A stretch of 64,000 nt of DNA, taken from Mycolicibacter sp. MU0083. Its GTDB lineage: Bacteria; Actinomycetota; Actinomycetes; Mycobacteriales; Mycobacteriaceae. The translations under genes and the position numbers were made by a program. The DNA lies in the NCBI RefSeq assembly GCF_963378075.1, contig NZ_OY726394.1, positions 2,418,001 to 2,482,000 of the forward strand, read 5' to 3'. The notes under the pieces were generated by a model. That model had not been told where the DNA came from. It was given only the letters and a program-made list of their open reading frames with translations, and ran no database searches. Positions 54,076-63,317 of this stretch are shown here, piece by piece (within the stretch, counting starts at the first letter, position 1; every line of letters starts with the position of its first letter).

Positions 54076-55023
54076 ATGACTGACCAGAGCCGCATGCCTT
54101 CCCGCCATCACCTGCTGCGTGTCGCACGCCGCACCCTCGTGAAAAGCTGGGACGACTCGATTTTCGCCGAGTCCGCGCAGGCCGGATTCTGGTCGGTGCT
54201 GTCATTGCCGCCGCTGCTGCTGGGGATGCTGGGCAGCCTGTCGTATGTGGCACCGCTGTTCGGGCCGGACACGTTGGTCACCATCCAAGACCGGCTGATC
54301 GGCATGGCCAGCAGCTTCTTCTCCCAGAACGTGGTCGTCGAGATCATCGAGCCGACCGTGCGCGACATCGTGGCCAACGCCCGCGGTGAGGTCGTCTCAC
54401 TCGGTTTCGTGATCTCGTTGTGGGCCGGTTCCTCGGCCATCTCGGCGTTCGTCGACTCGGTCGTCGAGGCGCACGATCAGACGCCGCTACGCCATCCGGT
54501 GCGGCAACGTTTCTTCGCACTGGGCCTGTATGTGGTGATGCTGATGATCGCCGTCGCCACCGCGCCGCTGGCGGCACTGGGCCCGCACGCGGTGGCCGAG
54601 CGGTTACCCGACGGGTGGACCCACATGCTGCGGTTCGGCTATTACCCGGCGCTGGTGTTGGGTCTGATGGTCACGGTCACGGTGCTGTACCGGGTTTCGC
54701 TGCCCAGGCCGCTGCCGTCGCACCGACTGATCCTCGGCGCACTGCTGGCCACCATGGTGTTCGTCGTGGCCACCCTGGGATTGCGGGTCTACCTGAGCTA
54801 CATCACCAGCACCGGCTACACCTACGGGGCACTGGCGACGCCGATCGCCTTCCTGCTGTTCGCGTTCCTGCTCGGCTTCGCGATCATGCTGGGCGCCGAG
54901 TTGAACGCCGCCGTTCAGGAGGAGTGGCCGGCGCAGGCCACCCACCTGCATCAGTTGCGGACCTGGGTGGTGTCACGGGCCGCCCGCAACGGCGGTGACG
55001 CCGACCCGGTCAGGCCTTCTTGA
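54076..55023 (+). CDS. YihY/BrkB family membrane protein
   Basis: 315 residues with about six transmembrane helices; family segments QAGFWSVLSLPPLLLGMLG, SLGFVISLWAGSSAISAFV and GYTYGALATPIAFLLF. Once thought to be RNase BN; real function unknown. The ATG overlaps the stop of a 5-codon frame starting at 54062 (CAGGA in front), so re-initiation is possible. Tail overlaps the DUF3039 gene by 14 bp. Matches Rv2707. Confidence 0.87.
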   Translation: MTDQSRMPSRHHLLRVARRTLVKSWDDSIFAESAQAGFWSVLSLPPLLLGMLGSLSYVAPLFGPDTLVTIQDRLIGMASSFFSQNVVVEIIEPTVRDIVANARGEVVSLGFVISLWAGSSAISAFVDSVVEAHDQTPLRHPVRQRFFALGLYVVMLMIAVATAPLAALGPHAVAERLPDGWTHMLRFGYYPALVLGLMVTVTVLYRVSLPRPLPSHRLILGALLATMVFVVATLGLRVYLSYITSTGYTYGALATPIAFLLFAFLLGFAIMLGAELNAAVQEEWPAQATHLHQLRTWVVSRAARNGGDADPVRPS

Positions 55024-55255
55024 GGGTCTCGTAGATCCGCTTGCAGTCCGGGCACACCGGAGACCCCGGCTTCGCCGACTTGGTCACCGGGAAGACCTCA
55101 CCGCACAGGGCGACCACGTGGGTGCCCATGACCGCGCTCTCGGCGATCTTGTCCTTTTTGACGTAGTGGAAGTATTTCGGGGTATCGCCGTCGGTCCCGT
55201 CGTCGACGCGTTCCTCGGAATCGGTGCGCTCAAGGGTGTCGGTCTGTATGCCCAT
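55010..55255 (-). CDS. DUF3039 small zinc-binding protein
   Basis: 81 residues: YFHYVKKDKIAESAVMGTHVV, then C51 and C68-x2-C71 (LCGEVFPV, SPVCPDCKRIY), a probable zinc ribbon. Widespread in Actinobacteria; unknown role. Matches Rv2708c. Confidence 0.87.
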   Translation of the reverse strand: MGIQTDTLERTDSEERVDDGTDGDTPKYFHYVKKDKIAESAVMGTHVVALCGEVFPVTKSAKPGSPVCPDCKRIYETLKKA

Positions 55256-55332
55256 GCGCCCATTGTGCCCAGAACCGGGGATGATCCAAAACCCCTCGTG
55301 CCACGGAATCGCCGGTGTGGGACAGTGGAGTG

Positions 55333-55740
55333 ATGAAGCACGGCCCCGAGCTGGGTTTCGACGACGATGGTCGGCCGGTCCTGATCACCGCTGCCGCCCC
55401 CTCTTATGAACAGCAGCACCGCGATCGGGTGCGCAAATACCTGACCCTGATGTCGTTCCGGGTGCCGGCGCTGATCCTGGCCGCCCTCGCCTACGGGCAG
55501 TGGCACAACGGTCTGATCTCCCTGCTGATCCTGGTCGCGTCGATACCGCTGCCGTGGATGGCGGTGCTGATCGCCAACGACCGGCCGCCCCGCAAAGCCG
55601 AGGAGCCCCGGCGGTACGCGGGGGCACCCACCCGCATTCCGTTGTTCCCCACCGGTTCCCCCCGCGCGCTGGAACAGCCCGAAGTGCCGCCGACGGACGA
55701 TGCCGACGGCGACGACACCTCCCCAGCCGGGAGTTCTTAG
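55333..55740 (+). CDS. DUF3099 membrane protein
   Basis: 135 residues, two transmembrane helices (ALILAALAYGQWH region and LILVASIPLPWMAVLIAND) preceded by VLITAAAPSYEQQHRDRVRKY, typical of DUF3099. Ends in a Pro/Asp-rich tail. The ATG has GTGGAG just before it; an in-frame GTG six codons earlier is less likely. Matches Rv2709, conserved just before sigB. Confidence 0.85.
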   Translation: MKHGPELGFDDDGRPVLITAAAPSYEQQHRDRVRKYLTLMSFRVPALILAALAYGQWHNGLISLLILVASIPLPWMAVLIANDRPPRKAEEPRRYAGAPTRIPLFPTGSPRALEQPEVPPTDDADGDDTSPAGSS

Positions 55741-55801
55741 CACATTCTCAAGGTCATCGGCGTATTTCTGCACGTCAAGTGGTGTGGAAATGAGATCGGC
55801 C

Positions 55802-55828
55802 GGGAACTCTGCACCCGTGTCGCTCGTT
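55802..55828 (+). promoter_or_regulatory. SigE/SigH-type stress promoter of sigB
   Basis: GGGAAC at 55802-55807 and CGTT at 55825-55828 with a 17-nt spacer, a full match to the mycobacterial extracytoplasmic/oxidative stress sigma consensus. The predicted leader is about 35 nt. In M. tuberculosis sigB is known to be driven by SigE and SigH from an equivalent site. Confidence 0.85.
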
Positions 55829-55868
55829 GTCACGAGTGACAGCTGAAGCCGATCAACGGGAGGCCGTA

Positions 55869-56834
55869 ATGGCAAAGGCAGATGCCACCATCAGTCGGAT
55901 CGACGGCGATCTGGACACTCAAAGCCCAGCCGCCGATCTGGTGCGGGTGTACCTCAACGGTATCGGCAAGACCGCATTGCTCAACGCCGCCGACGAGGTG
56001 GAGTTGGCCAAGCGGATCGAGGCGGGCCTGTACGCCCAGCACCTGCTCGACACCCGCAAGCGCTTCGGTGAGAAGCGCAAACGCGATCTGGCCGCGGTGG
56101 TGCGAGATGGTGAGGCCGCCCGCCGCCATCTGCTGGAAGCCAACCTGCGCCTGGTGGTTTCGCTGGCCAAGCGCTACACCGGTCGGGGGATGCCGCTGTT
56201 GGACCTCATCCAGGAGGGCAACCTCGGATTGATCCGCGCGATGGAGAAGTTCGACTACGCAAAGGGTTTCAAGTTCTCCACCTATGCGACCTGGTGGATC
56301 CGCCAGGCCATCACCCGTGGGATGGCCGACCAGAGCCGCACCATCCGGCTCCCGGTGCATCTGGTCGAGCAGGTGAACAAACTGGCCCGGATCAAGCGGG
56401 AGATGCACCAGCAGCTCGGTCGCGAGGCCACCGACGAGGAACTCGCCGCCGAGTCGGGTATCCCCGCGGAGAAGATCAACGATCTGCTCGAGCACAGCCG
56501 CGATCCGGTCAGCCTCGACATGCCGGTCGGCTCGGACGAGGAGGCGCCGCTGGGCGATTTCATCGAGGACTCCGAGGCGATGTCCGCCGAGAACGCGGTG
56601 ATCGCCGAGCTGTTGCACACCGACATCCGCAGTGTGCTGGCGACTCTCGATGAGCGCGAACACCAGGTGATCCGGCTGCGCTTCGGCCTGGACGACGGGC
56701 AGCCCCGCACGCTGGACCAGATCGGCAAGCTGTTCGGGCTGTCCCGCGAGCGGGTCCGTCAGATCGAGCGCGAGGTGATGACCAAGCTGCGCCACGGTGA
56801 GCGTGCGGACCGGTTGCGTTCCTACGCCAGCTGA
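55869..56834 (+). CDS. sigB: Sigma factor SigB
   Basis: Group 2 sigma factor for stress and stationary phase. 321 residues, close to SigA in regions 2 and 4 ([33 protein letters not shown]) but lacking the long N-terminal domain. The ATG giving [15 protein letters not shown] is chosen from GGGAGG spacing and family length; an upstream GTG overlaps the promoter. Followed by a strong hairpin, then ideR, as in Rv2710-Rv2711. Confidence 0.96.
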   Translation: MAKADATISRIDGDLDTQSPAADLVRVYLNGIGKTALLNAADEVELAKRIEAGLYAQHLLDTRKRFGEKRKRDLAAVVRDGEAARRHLLEANLRLVVSLAKRYTGRGMPLLDLIQEGNLGLIRAMEKFDYAKGFKFSTYATWWIRQAITRGMADQSRTIRLPVHLVEQVNKLARIKREMHQQLGREATDEELAAESGIPAEKINDLLEHSRDPVSLDMPVGSDEEAPLGDFIEDSEAMSAENAVIAELLHTDIRSVLATLDEREHQVIRLRFGLDDGQPRTLDQIGKLFGLSRERVRQIEREVMTKLRHGERADRLRSYAS

Positions 56835-56856
56835 CCAGACACTCACGAAAACCGCT

Positions 56857-56893
56857 CCGGCGGGCCGCCACTGTCCGTGGTGGCCCGCCGGAC
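56857..56893 (+). terminator. Strong hairpin between sigB and ideR
   Basis: A 16-bp stem (TCCGGCGGGCCGCCAC against GTGGTGGCCCGCCGGA, one G-U pair) with a 5-nt loop, 22 nt beyond the sigB stop. No U tract. Likely end or stabiliser of the sigB message. Confidence 0.75.
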
Positions 56894-56951
56894 GCGTCTG
56901 ATCGCCCCGATGCAGGGTGTCGGACGCTGACCGCGCATTTTGCCGTCGAAG

Positions 56952-56957
56952 TAGACT
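56952..56957 (+). promoter_or_regulatory. Probable -10 element of ideR
   Basis: TAGACT in GAAGTAGACTCGG, 22 nt before the ideR ATG. It lies after the sigB hairpin, so ideR can be expressed independently of sigB. Confidence 0.5.
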
Positions 56958-56979
56958 CGGCTGCGACGGAAGGCGCGGA

Positions 56980-57672
56980 ATGAATGAGTTGGTTGATACC
57001 ACCGAGATGTACCTCAGGACGATCTACGACCTGGAGGAAGAGGGTGTCACCCCGCTGCGTGCTCGGATAGCCGAGCGACTGGAACAAAGTGGTCCGACCG
57101 TGAGCCAGACGGTGTCCCGGATGGAACGCGACGGCCTGCTGAAGGTGGCCGGTGATCGTCATCTCGAACTCACCGAGAAGGGCCGCAACCTGGCGGTCTC
57201 GGTGATGCGTAAACACCGGCTGGCCGAGCGGCTGCTGGTCGATGTCATCGGGCTGCCGCTGGAAGAGGTGCACGCCGAGGCCTGCCGGTGGGAACACGTG
57301 ATGAGCGAGGACGTCGAGCGTCGCCTGGTCCAGGTGCTCGACAACCCGACCACCTCGCCGTTCGGCAACCCCATTCCGGGCCTGCTCGACCTGGGGATCG
57401 GCGCGGGCTCGGGATCCGGGGACTCCGATCTCGTGCGGCTGACGGAGTTGCCGGCCGGGTCCCCGGTGGCGGTGGTGGTGCGCCAGCTCACCGAACACGT
57501 CCAAGGCGACATCGAGCTGATCACCCGGCTGAAGGAGGCCGGTGTGGTGCCCGATGCGCGGGTCACCGTGCAGTCCGACGGAGACGACGGCGTGACCATC
57601 GTGATGCCCGGGCACACCGACGTGAGCCTGCCGTTCGAGATGGCGCACGCCGTGAAGGTGCAGAAGGTCTGA
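56980..57672 (+). CDS. ideR: Iron-dependent repressor IdeR
   Basis: Fe2+-bound dimers repress siderophore genes and activate iron storage. 230 residues, identical in length to M. tuberculosis IdeR. DNA-binding helix-turn-helix SGPTVSQTVSRMERDGLL; metal site ligands M10, C102, E105, H106 and H79, E83, H98 are all in the expected places; a C-terminal SH3-like domain follows (SPVAVVVRQLTEHVQGD). The ATG giving MNELVDTTEMYLRTI is preferred over an upstream one. Confidence 0.97.
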   Translation: MNELVDTTEMYLRTIYDLEEEGVTPLRARIAERLEQSGPTVSQTVSRMERDGLLKVAGDRHLELTEKGRNLAVSVMRKHRLAERLLVDVIGLPLEEVHAEACRWEHVMSEDVERRLVQVLDNPTTSPFGNPIPGLLDLGIGAGSGSGDSDLVRLTELPAGSPVAVVVRQLTEHVQGDIELITRLKEAGVVPDARVTVQSDGDDGVTIVMPGHTDVSLPFEMAHAVKVQKV

Positions 57673-57684
57673 CACGGCACCGCA

Positions 57685-58743
57685 TCAGCCGGCCCGCCGA
57701 CCGAGCCCGCAGCGTTCCGGTAGCCGCACCCCGAGCTGTTGCGCCAACCGATAGCCGGTCTCGGCCAGTCCGCGGACCCGCTCCGGTCGCAACCCGGACT
57801 GCAGCGCGGTATCGAGCAGGCCGGCCATCCGATGCTCCGGCACGGCCCGCAGCGCAGCCTCCAGCGACACCCCGGCCAACGGCCCGTCACCGCGCGCGTA
57901 GGCGCTGAACGCCAGCAGAACCAGTGCCTCGGCCCGCCACGGCTGCGGCAGAGCCCGCGCCGCCACCGACCACAGGCGCTCCGAGTCGGCGGCCGAATCA
58001 CTGATCGCCAACGCGCACAAGATATCCCGAACCCGGACGTCGGTGAGTGCGCAGCCGATCCGTGCCACCTCCACGTCGGTCGGTGGACGGCCGTCGGCCA
58101 CCGCCACGATGACGTCCAGCGCCTGTTCGACGTCGCGGCGAGCCCGCTCCCGCGACCCGTCCTCCCCCGCCGCGGCACGGTCGGCCGCGCAGTCGTCGAT
58201 CGCCTCGGCCACCGCACTGCAGCGCCCCGGGCTGTCGGGCGTGATCACCGCCTGCAGATCACTGCGCCGGGCGTAGAGCCGCCGCCCTTCTAAGACCGCG
58301 GCCGCGGCCAGCGGCGATGCGTCGGGATCGTCGACCGGGCCGCCGGCACCACAGCCGTCGGGGCAGTGCCACCGGCCGCCGCGGGCGACCCGGTCCACCA
58401 CGTGTGCGGCGAGCAGCACGATGTCGTGATCGGACAGGCTTTCGGTCAGGTCGTCGACCAACCGGCGGTGCTCATCGTTGCAGACCGGGCAGCGCGCGCC
58501 CTGCCCGTCGACGATCACCGCGATCGCACCGGCGGGGGCGGCCGCCGCCGCGACCTCGGCGAGCCGGCCGACGTTGTCGGCGAGTTCCTCGGTGAGGTCG
58601 ACCCGCAGTACCGAGCCCAGTTCGCCACCGTCGACCGAGACCAGGATCAGGGACTTCTCCGGGACGAATCCGAGGATGGCCGGCAGTGCGGCGATCAGCG
58701 CACCGGGACGGTTGAGTGTGAATTCCGTTTGTTTTGTCGTCAT
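57685..58743 (-). CDS. DUF4192 family protein
   Basis: 352 residues. Family opening TLNRPGALIAALPAILGFVPEKSLIL, two Cys-containing spots that could bind zinc (ARCPVCND; WHCPDGCG) and a helical C-terminal part rich in Ala/Arg. Actinobacterial, unknown function. Matches Rv2712c, which lies between ideR and sthA in mycobacteria. Confidence 0.87.
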   Translation of the reverse strand: MTTKQTEFTLNRPGALIAALPAILGFVPEKSLILVSVDGGELGSVLRVDLTEELADNVGRLAEVAAAAAPAGAIAVIVDGQGARCPVCNDEHRRLVDDLTESLSDHDIVLLAAHVVDRVARGGRWHCPDGCGAGGPVDDPDASPLAAAAVLEGRRLYARRSDLQAVITPDSPGRCSAVAEAIDDCAADRAAAGEDGSRERARRDVEQALDVIVAVADGRPPTDVEVARIGCALTDVRVRDILCALAISDSAADSERLWSVAARALPQPWRAEALVLLAFSAYARGDGPLAGVSLEAALRAVPEHRMAGLLDTALQSGLRPERVRGLAETGYRLAQQLGVRLPERCGLGRRAG

Positions 58744-58883
58744 GTCCGCAACGGTGACGACCACCCCCGTCATCGGGGGCACCACCGAGCGCCGCCGGCC
58801 ACGTCTCTGTGGATGAACCGTCAACTGTGAACAGATCGCGATCGCCGTGCACGACAGGGCGAAGTCGCGTAATTGTCAGTGTC

Positions 58884-60298
58884 ATGGATGCGAAGCGGGA
58901 GTACGACATCATCGTCATCGGTTCCGGTCCGGGCGGGCAGAAGGCGGCCATCGCGTCGGCGAAGCTCGGAAAGTCCGTCGCGGTCGTCGAGCGCGGCCGG
59001 ATGATCGGCGGGGTCTGTGTCAACACCGGGACCATTCCGTCCAAGACCCTGCGTGAAGCGGTGCTGTACCTGACCGGGATGAATCAGCGTGATCTCTACG
59101 GCGCCAGCTACCGGGTCAAGGACAAGATCACCCCCGCCGACCTGCTGGCACGCACCCAATATGTGATCGGCAAGGAGACCGAGGTGGTGCGCAACCAGTT
59201 GATGCGCAACCGCATCGATCTCCTGCTCGGTCACGGCCGATTCGCGGACCCGCACACGATCGTCATCGACGGCCACAGCCGAACCGAGACGACCACGATC
59301 ACCGGCGATCACATCGTGATCGCCACCGGGACCAAACCCGTCCGACCGTCCGGGGTCACCTTCGACGAGGAACGGGTGCTGGACTCCGACGGAATTCTCG
59401 ACCTGAAGTTCATCCCGTCGTCGATGGTGGTGGTCGGCGCGGGCGTCATCGGTATCGAGTACGCGTCGATGTTCGCCGCCTTGGGAACGCGGGTCACCGT
59501 GGTCGAGAAGCGCGAATCGATGCTGGAGTTCTGTGACCCGGAGGTGGTCGAGGCCCTGCGATTCCACCTGCGGGATCTGGCGGTGACCTTCCGGTTCGGC
59601 GAGGAGGTGACCGCCGTCGACGTGAGCCCGAACGGCACGGTCACCACGCTGGCCAGCGGCAAGCAGATTCCGGCGGAGACGGTGATGTACTCGGCCGGCC
59701 GCCAAGGACACACCGCCCACCTCGAACTGGCCAATGCCGGGCTGCAGACCGACGAACGGGGTCGCATCGTCGTCGACGGAATGTTCCGGACGTCGGTGGA
59801 CCACATCTACGCCGTCGGTGATGTGATCGGATTCCCGGCGCTGGCCGCCACCTCGATGGAGCAGGGCCGGCTCGCCCCTACCACGCGTTCGGCGAGCCGA
59901 CCGACGGGATCACCGCCCTGCAACCGATCGGGATCTATTCGATCCCCGAGGTCTCCTACGTCGGCGCGACCGAATCGGAACTGACCCGCAAGGCGATTCC
60001 CTACGAGGTGGGGGTGGCCAGGTATCGGGAGTTGGCCCGCGGGCAGATCGCCGGCGACTCCTACGGAATGCTCAAGCTGTTGGTGTCGACGACGGACCTG
60101 GCGCTGCTCGGCGTCCACATCTTCGGCACCAATGCGACCGAACTGGTGCATATCGGCCAGGCCGTCATGGGCTGCGGCGGCACGGTGGAATACCTCGTCG
60201 ACGCGGTGTTCAACTATCCGACGTTCTCCGAGGCCTACAAGAACGCCGCCCTGGATGTGATGAACAAGATGCGTGCCTTGCAGCAGTTCCGCAGTTGA
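58884..60298 (+). pseudogene. sthA: Soluble pyridine nucleotide transhydrogenase, frameshifted
   Basis: The family flavoprotein balances NADH and NADPH. The first 331 codons encode a normal SthA: FAD motif [32 protein letters not shown] site [11 protein letters not shown], and second FAD motif YAVGDVIG. At EQGRLA (59874-59878) the frame is lost by one base: CTCGCCCCTACCAC where CTCGCCGCCTACCAC is expected. The rest ([18 protein letters not shown] to ALQQFRS, 59879-60298) continues in another frame with normal family sequence. As read, translation stops at 59984 after 366 residues. A single missing G in a C-run could be real decay or a sequencing error. Corrected length would be 471 residues. 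Confidence 0.92.
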
Positions 60299-60423
60299 CG
60301 TCGCGGCCGGGCGCTTTCATCGCTGAGCGAACACATCCCCGCCGCGGAATGCCCGGGGCGACCCCGTACGTTGTCGAACACATGCGCGCACCGTTTTCGG
60401 TGCCTGCCCCCGGTGAGGGACAC

Positions 60424-60431
60424 TAGATAAT
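60424..60431 (+). promoter_or_regulatory. Probable -10 element of the PAC2 gene
   Basis: TAGATAAT within ACTAGATAATGCG, about 43 nt before the ATG. It contains both TAGATA and GATAAT as candidate hexamers. Confidence 0.5.
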
Positions 60432-60473
60432 GCGATCCGTGCCGTGGATCCGCACGACGAGGAGGCGAAGGCG

Positions 60474-61448
60474 ATGGCCGATTACCCGGACCATGGTCCC
60501 GACCGGGACCGGCAGTACCAGGCTCAGCAGAGCGGCATGTACGAGCTGGAGTTTCCGGCGCCGCAGCTGATGTCCGCCGACGGCGAGGGGCCGGTCCTGA
60601 TCCACGCCCTGGAGGGCTTCTCCGATGCCGGCCACGCCATCCGGTTGGCTGCCCGTCACCTCAAGACCGCCCTGGACAGCGAACTGGTGGCGTCCTTCGC
60701 GATCGACGATCTGCTCGACTACCGCTCCCGGCGGCCCGTGATGACGTTCAAAACGGATCACTTCACCCACTACCAGGAGCCGGAGCTAAGCCTGCACGCC
60801 CTGCGCGACAGCGCGGGTACACCGTTTCTGCTGTTGGCGGGCATGGAGCCCGACCTGAAGTGGGAACGCTTCATCACCGCGGTGCGTCTGCTGGCCGAGC
60901 AACTCGGCGTGCGCCGCACGATCGGATTGGGCACCATTCCGATGGCGGTTCCGCACACCCGGCCGGTGACCTTGACCGCGCACTCCAACAACCGGGACTT
61001 GATCAGCGACTTCACCCCGTGGATCACCGAGGTGCAGGTCCCCGGTAGCGCCTCGAACCTGTTGGAGTACCGGATGGCCCAGCACGGCCACGAGGTGGCC
61101 GGCTTCACCGTGCACGTGCCGCACTACGTGGCCCAGACCGACTATCCGGAAGCGGCGGCGGCGCTGCTCAAACAGGCCGCGGTGACCGGCGCATTGGACC
61201 TGCCGCTGGACGAACTGCACTCCGCGGCCGCCGAGATTCGCGCCAAAATCGACGAGCAGGTGGCGGCCAGTGCCGAAGTCGCGCAGGTCGTGGCGACACT
61301 GGAACGCCAGTACGACGCGTTCCTCGACGCCCAGCAGAACCGCTCGTTGCTGGCGCGCGACGAGGAACTGCCCAGCGCCGACGAACTCGGTGCCGAATTC
61401 GAGCGATTCCTGGCCCAGGAGGCGAAGAAGAACCGCGACGACGACTGA
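60474..61448 (+). CDS. PAC2 family protein
   Basis: 324 residues, length of Rv2714. PAC2 (proteasome assembly chaperone-like) fold: ALEGFSDAGHAIRLAARHL, ASFAIDDLLDYRSRRP, LLLAGMEPDLKWERF and IPMAVPHTRP. A C-terminal coiled region (ATLERQYDAFLDAQQ; ELGAEFERFLAQEAKK) follows. Such proteins may help proteasome assembly or act separately; its role is not known. The ATG has GGAGG about 9 nt upstream. Confidence 0.9.
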   Translation: MADYPDHGPDRDRQYQAQQSGMYELEFPAPQLMSADGEGPVLIHALEGFSDAGHAIRLAARHLKTALDSELVASFAIDDLLDYRSRRPVMTFKTDHFTHYQEPELSLHALRDSAGTPFLLLAGMEPDLKWERFITAVRLLAEQLGVRRTIGLGTIPMAVPHTRPVTLTAHSNNRDLISDFTPWITEVQVPGSASNLLEYRMAQHGHEVAGFTVHVPHYVAQTDYPEAAAALLKQAAVTGALDLPLDELHSAAAEIRAKIDEQVAASAEVAQVVATLERQYDAFLDAQQNRSLLARDEELPSADELGAEFERFLAQEAKKNRDDD

Positions 61449-61464
61449 GCGCCGCCGCGGGGTC

Positions 61465-61950
61465 TCAGCCGGTCCGGCGCAGCGCCGCCGCCAGGTGGTT
61501 CTGCGCCGGTTGGCCGACCGCACCCATGTCCAGGGTGTAGGACAGTTCGTCGCCGGTCAGGCGGTAGTGACGGCTCAGTACGCTGACCTCTTTGGCGCTG
61601 GGGGCCAGCCCGATGGTCGATGCCGACATCTCCAGGTCGATACCGTGCTCGGTTCGCGTGTAGCTGCCGACCTCGATCTCACTGATCCCGCTCGGGTGCG
61701 CCAGAATCCATTCGATCCGGCCGGGCTCGGGCACCCGTAGGTATCCGGTCTCGGCGTGCAGGGGCAGCCCGTCTGCGACCGACTTCGTTTTCTGTCCGTA
61801 GATCAGAAACGGCTTGCCGACGTGGGAGAACACCACTTCTTCGAGGTAGTCGAACGAATCGATGGTGGGATACACCCCGCGCCCCCGACCCGACCAGGTC
61901 CCCAGCAGCGATGCCAACTCGGCAAGATTGGGATGCAACTCGGGTGCCAT
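61465..61950 (-). CDS. Nitrobindin (heme beta-barrel)
   Basis: 161 residues, ten-strand FABP-like barrel. Signature GTWSGRGRGVYPTID and the proximal heme-ligand histidine near the C-terminus (QPAQNHLAAAL). Binds heme, nitric oxide and peroxynitrite; Rv2717c is the M. tuberculosis counterpart. Convergent with PAC2; M. tuberculosis genes Rv2715 and Rv2716 are absent between them. Confidence 0.9.
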   Translation of the reverse strand: MAPELHPNLAELASLLGTWSGRGRGVYPTIDSFDYLEEVVFSHVGKPFLIYGQKTKSVADGLPLHAETGYLRVPEPGRIEWILAHPSGISEIEVGSYTRTEHGIDLEMSASTIGLAPSAKEVSVLSRHYRLTGDELSYTLDMGAVGQPAQNHLAAALRRTG

Positions 61951-61987
61951 GAACGCCAGCCTAATGCGCGTCGCAGGCCGGCACGGC

Positions 61988-62452
61988 TCAACCGGCGGAC
62001 GGTGCTTCGCGATGTTCGCGCAGGGCCTCGATCTCCCGTTCGAAGTCGGCCGCCGAGGAGAACGAACGGTACACCGACGCGAACCGCAGATAGGCCACCT
62101 CGTCGAGTTCACGCAGCGGGCCCAGTATCGCCAGGCCCACCTCGTGGCTGGGAATCTCGGGCGAGCCCGCCGCACGAACCGCGTCTTCGACCTGCTGGGC
62201 CAACAGGTTCAGTGCATCGTCGTCGACCTGGCGACCCTGGCAGGCCCGACGGACTCCACTGACCACTTTCTCGCGACTGAACGGTTCGGTGACGCCGCTG
62301 CGCTTGACCACGGCCAGCACCGCGGTTTCCACGGTGGAGAACCGCCGGCCGCATTCCGGGCAGGAACGACGCCGCCGGATCGATTGGCCTTCGTCGGTCT
62401 CGCGGGAGTCCACCACTCGGGAGTCTGGATGGCGACAAAACGGGCAGTGCAT
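61988..62452 (-). CDS. nrdR: NrdR, ribonucleotide reductase repressor
   Basis: ATP/dATP-dependent repressor of nrd genes. 154 residues. Zinc ribbon C3-x2-C6 and C31-x2-C34 ([18 protein letters not shown]), then an ATP-cone ([21 protein letters not shown]). AAGGAG is 5 nt before the ATG; a longer frame (46 extra codons) is not family-like. Matches Rv2718c. Confidence 0.95.
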   Translation of the reverse strand: MHCPFCRHPDSRVVDSRETDEGQSIRRRRSCPECGRRFSTVETAVLAVVKRSGVTEPFSREKVVSGVRRACQGRQVDDDALNLLAQQVEDAVRAAGSPEIPSHEVGLAILGPLRELDEVAYLRFASVYRSFSSAADFEREIEALREHREAPSAG

Positions 62453-62595
62453 CACCGCTCCTTCGCCGTACGGGGAACCCGGCTCCCCCGACAGCTGGGG
62501 AACCCGGGGCAATTGGGACAACTGCGAGCGTACCTGCGCGGCTCGACAGTCGTACCCCGCAGTGCCCGCAAGCCCCCGAAGCGTCGACACCGATC

Positions 62596-63105
62596 TCAGC
62601 CCAACGGGGCGATCAGCGTCTGTCCGGCGACCAGGACCACCGAATCCAGAGCATTGAGCTCCCGGATGCGCTCGACGACCTGACCCGTCGGCGCGTCCGG
62701 CGCCACCCGGGTGGCCAAGTGCTGCAGGCTCTCCCCGTTGTGCACCCGTACGACGCCCAGCCGGTCCGGCACCGCGGAGTCACCGGCGGCCACCGGCGCA
62801 CCGAACTGCACGATCATCCCGAGCCATACCGTGATCGCCGCGGCGACCAGGGCCAGCACGACGGTGGTTCCCGGGGTGATGGCCCGGACCGACTGCGGCC
62901 GGTGCGGTGTCCGCGACATCAGCACCCCGGTTCCGCGGTACTGCAGTGGTGCGACCGCCGGCCGCGACCGGACCGGCCGCGCCGCACGGGTGCGCACCGG
63001 CTGCGCCCGACCGGAGGTGATGCGACCGCGATGGACCAGGATCGGCTCGGCCTCGAACGATTCGGAAGATTCGAAGCCCGGGGCAATCGTGTCGATGAGC
63101 ATCAT
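62596..63105 (-). CDS. chiZ: ChiZ, LysM-domain cell wall protein
   Basis: 169 residues: basic disordered N-terminal half (Arg/Pro-rich, [14 protein letters not shown]), one membrane helix ([21 protein letters not shown]) and a C-terminal LysM ([19 protein letters not shown] ... [10 protein letters not shown]). The M. tuberculosis orthologue (Rv2719c, ChiZ) hydrolyses peptidoglycan, affects FtsZ ring formation and is DNA-damage induced. It is divergent from lexA, with SOS boxes between. GGGAG precedes the tandem ATGs. Confidence 0.93.
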   Translation of the reverse strand: MMLIDTIAPGFESSESFEAEPILVHRGRITSGRAQPVRTRAARPVRSRPAVAPLQYRGTGVLMSRTPHRPQSVRAITPGTTVVLALVAAAITVWLGMIVQFGAPVAAGDSAVPDRLGVVRVHNGESLQHLATRVAPDAPTGQVVERIRELNALDSVVLVAGQTLIAPLG

Positions 63106-63182
63106 GCGCGGTTCTCCCTCACTCGGCGTCGGCGACCCTTTTCGCTCGACTGTTCGAAGATTAATCGATCAGACGTTCGATG

Positions 63183-63198
63183 TCGAACACCTGATCGA
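63183..63198 (-). promoter_or_regulatory. Probable SOS box for chiZ
   Basis: TCGAAC-ACCT-GATCGA matches TCGAAC-N4-GTTCGA at 11 of 12 bases. The surrounding 60 bp are crowded with further TCGA half-sites (for example GTTCGATGTCGAAC overlapping it), so more than one dimer may bind. It is 78 bp before the chiZ ATG. Confidence 0.6.
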
Positions 63199-63269
63199 AT
63201 CGTTATCGAAAACGTTAGCGAACACCCCCGACATCACCCCGCCGCGTTCGAACGCCCGCACGACACGTC

Positions 63270-63285
63270 TCGAACACATGTTTGA
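63270..63285 (+). promoter_or_regulatory. Probable SOS box for lexA
   Basis: TCGAAC-ACAT-GTTTGA, 11 of 12 to consensus, centred about 27 bp before the -10 TAGATT, where LexA would cover the -35 region and autorepress. Confidence 0.75.
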
Positions 63286-63304
63286 TATTTCTCGGTCGTG
63301 CGAC

Positions 63305-63310
63305 TAGATT
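63305..63310 (+). promoter_or_regulatory. Probable -10 element of lexA (leaderless)
   Basis: TAGATT, seven bases before the lexA ATG with no ribosome-binding site between, so the transcript is predicted to begin at or near the start codon. Same geometry as the DUF3093 promoter. Confidence 0.6.
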
Positions 63311-63317
63311 CGCCGCT

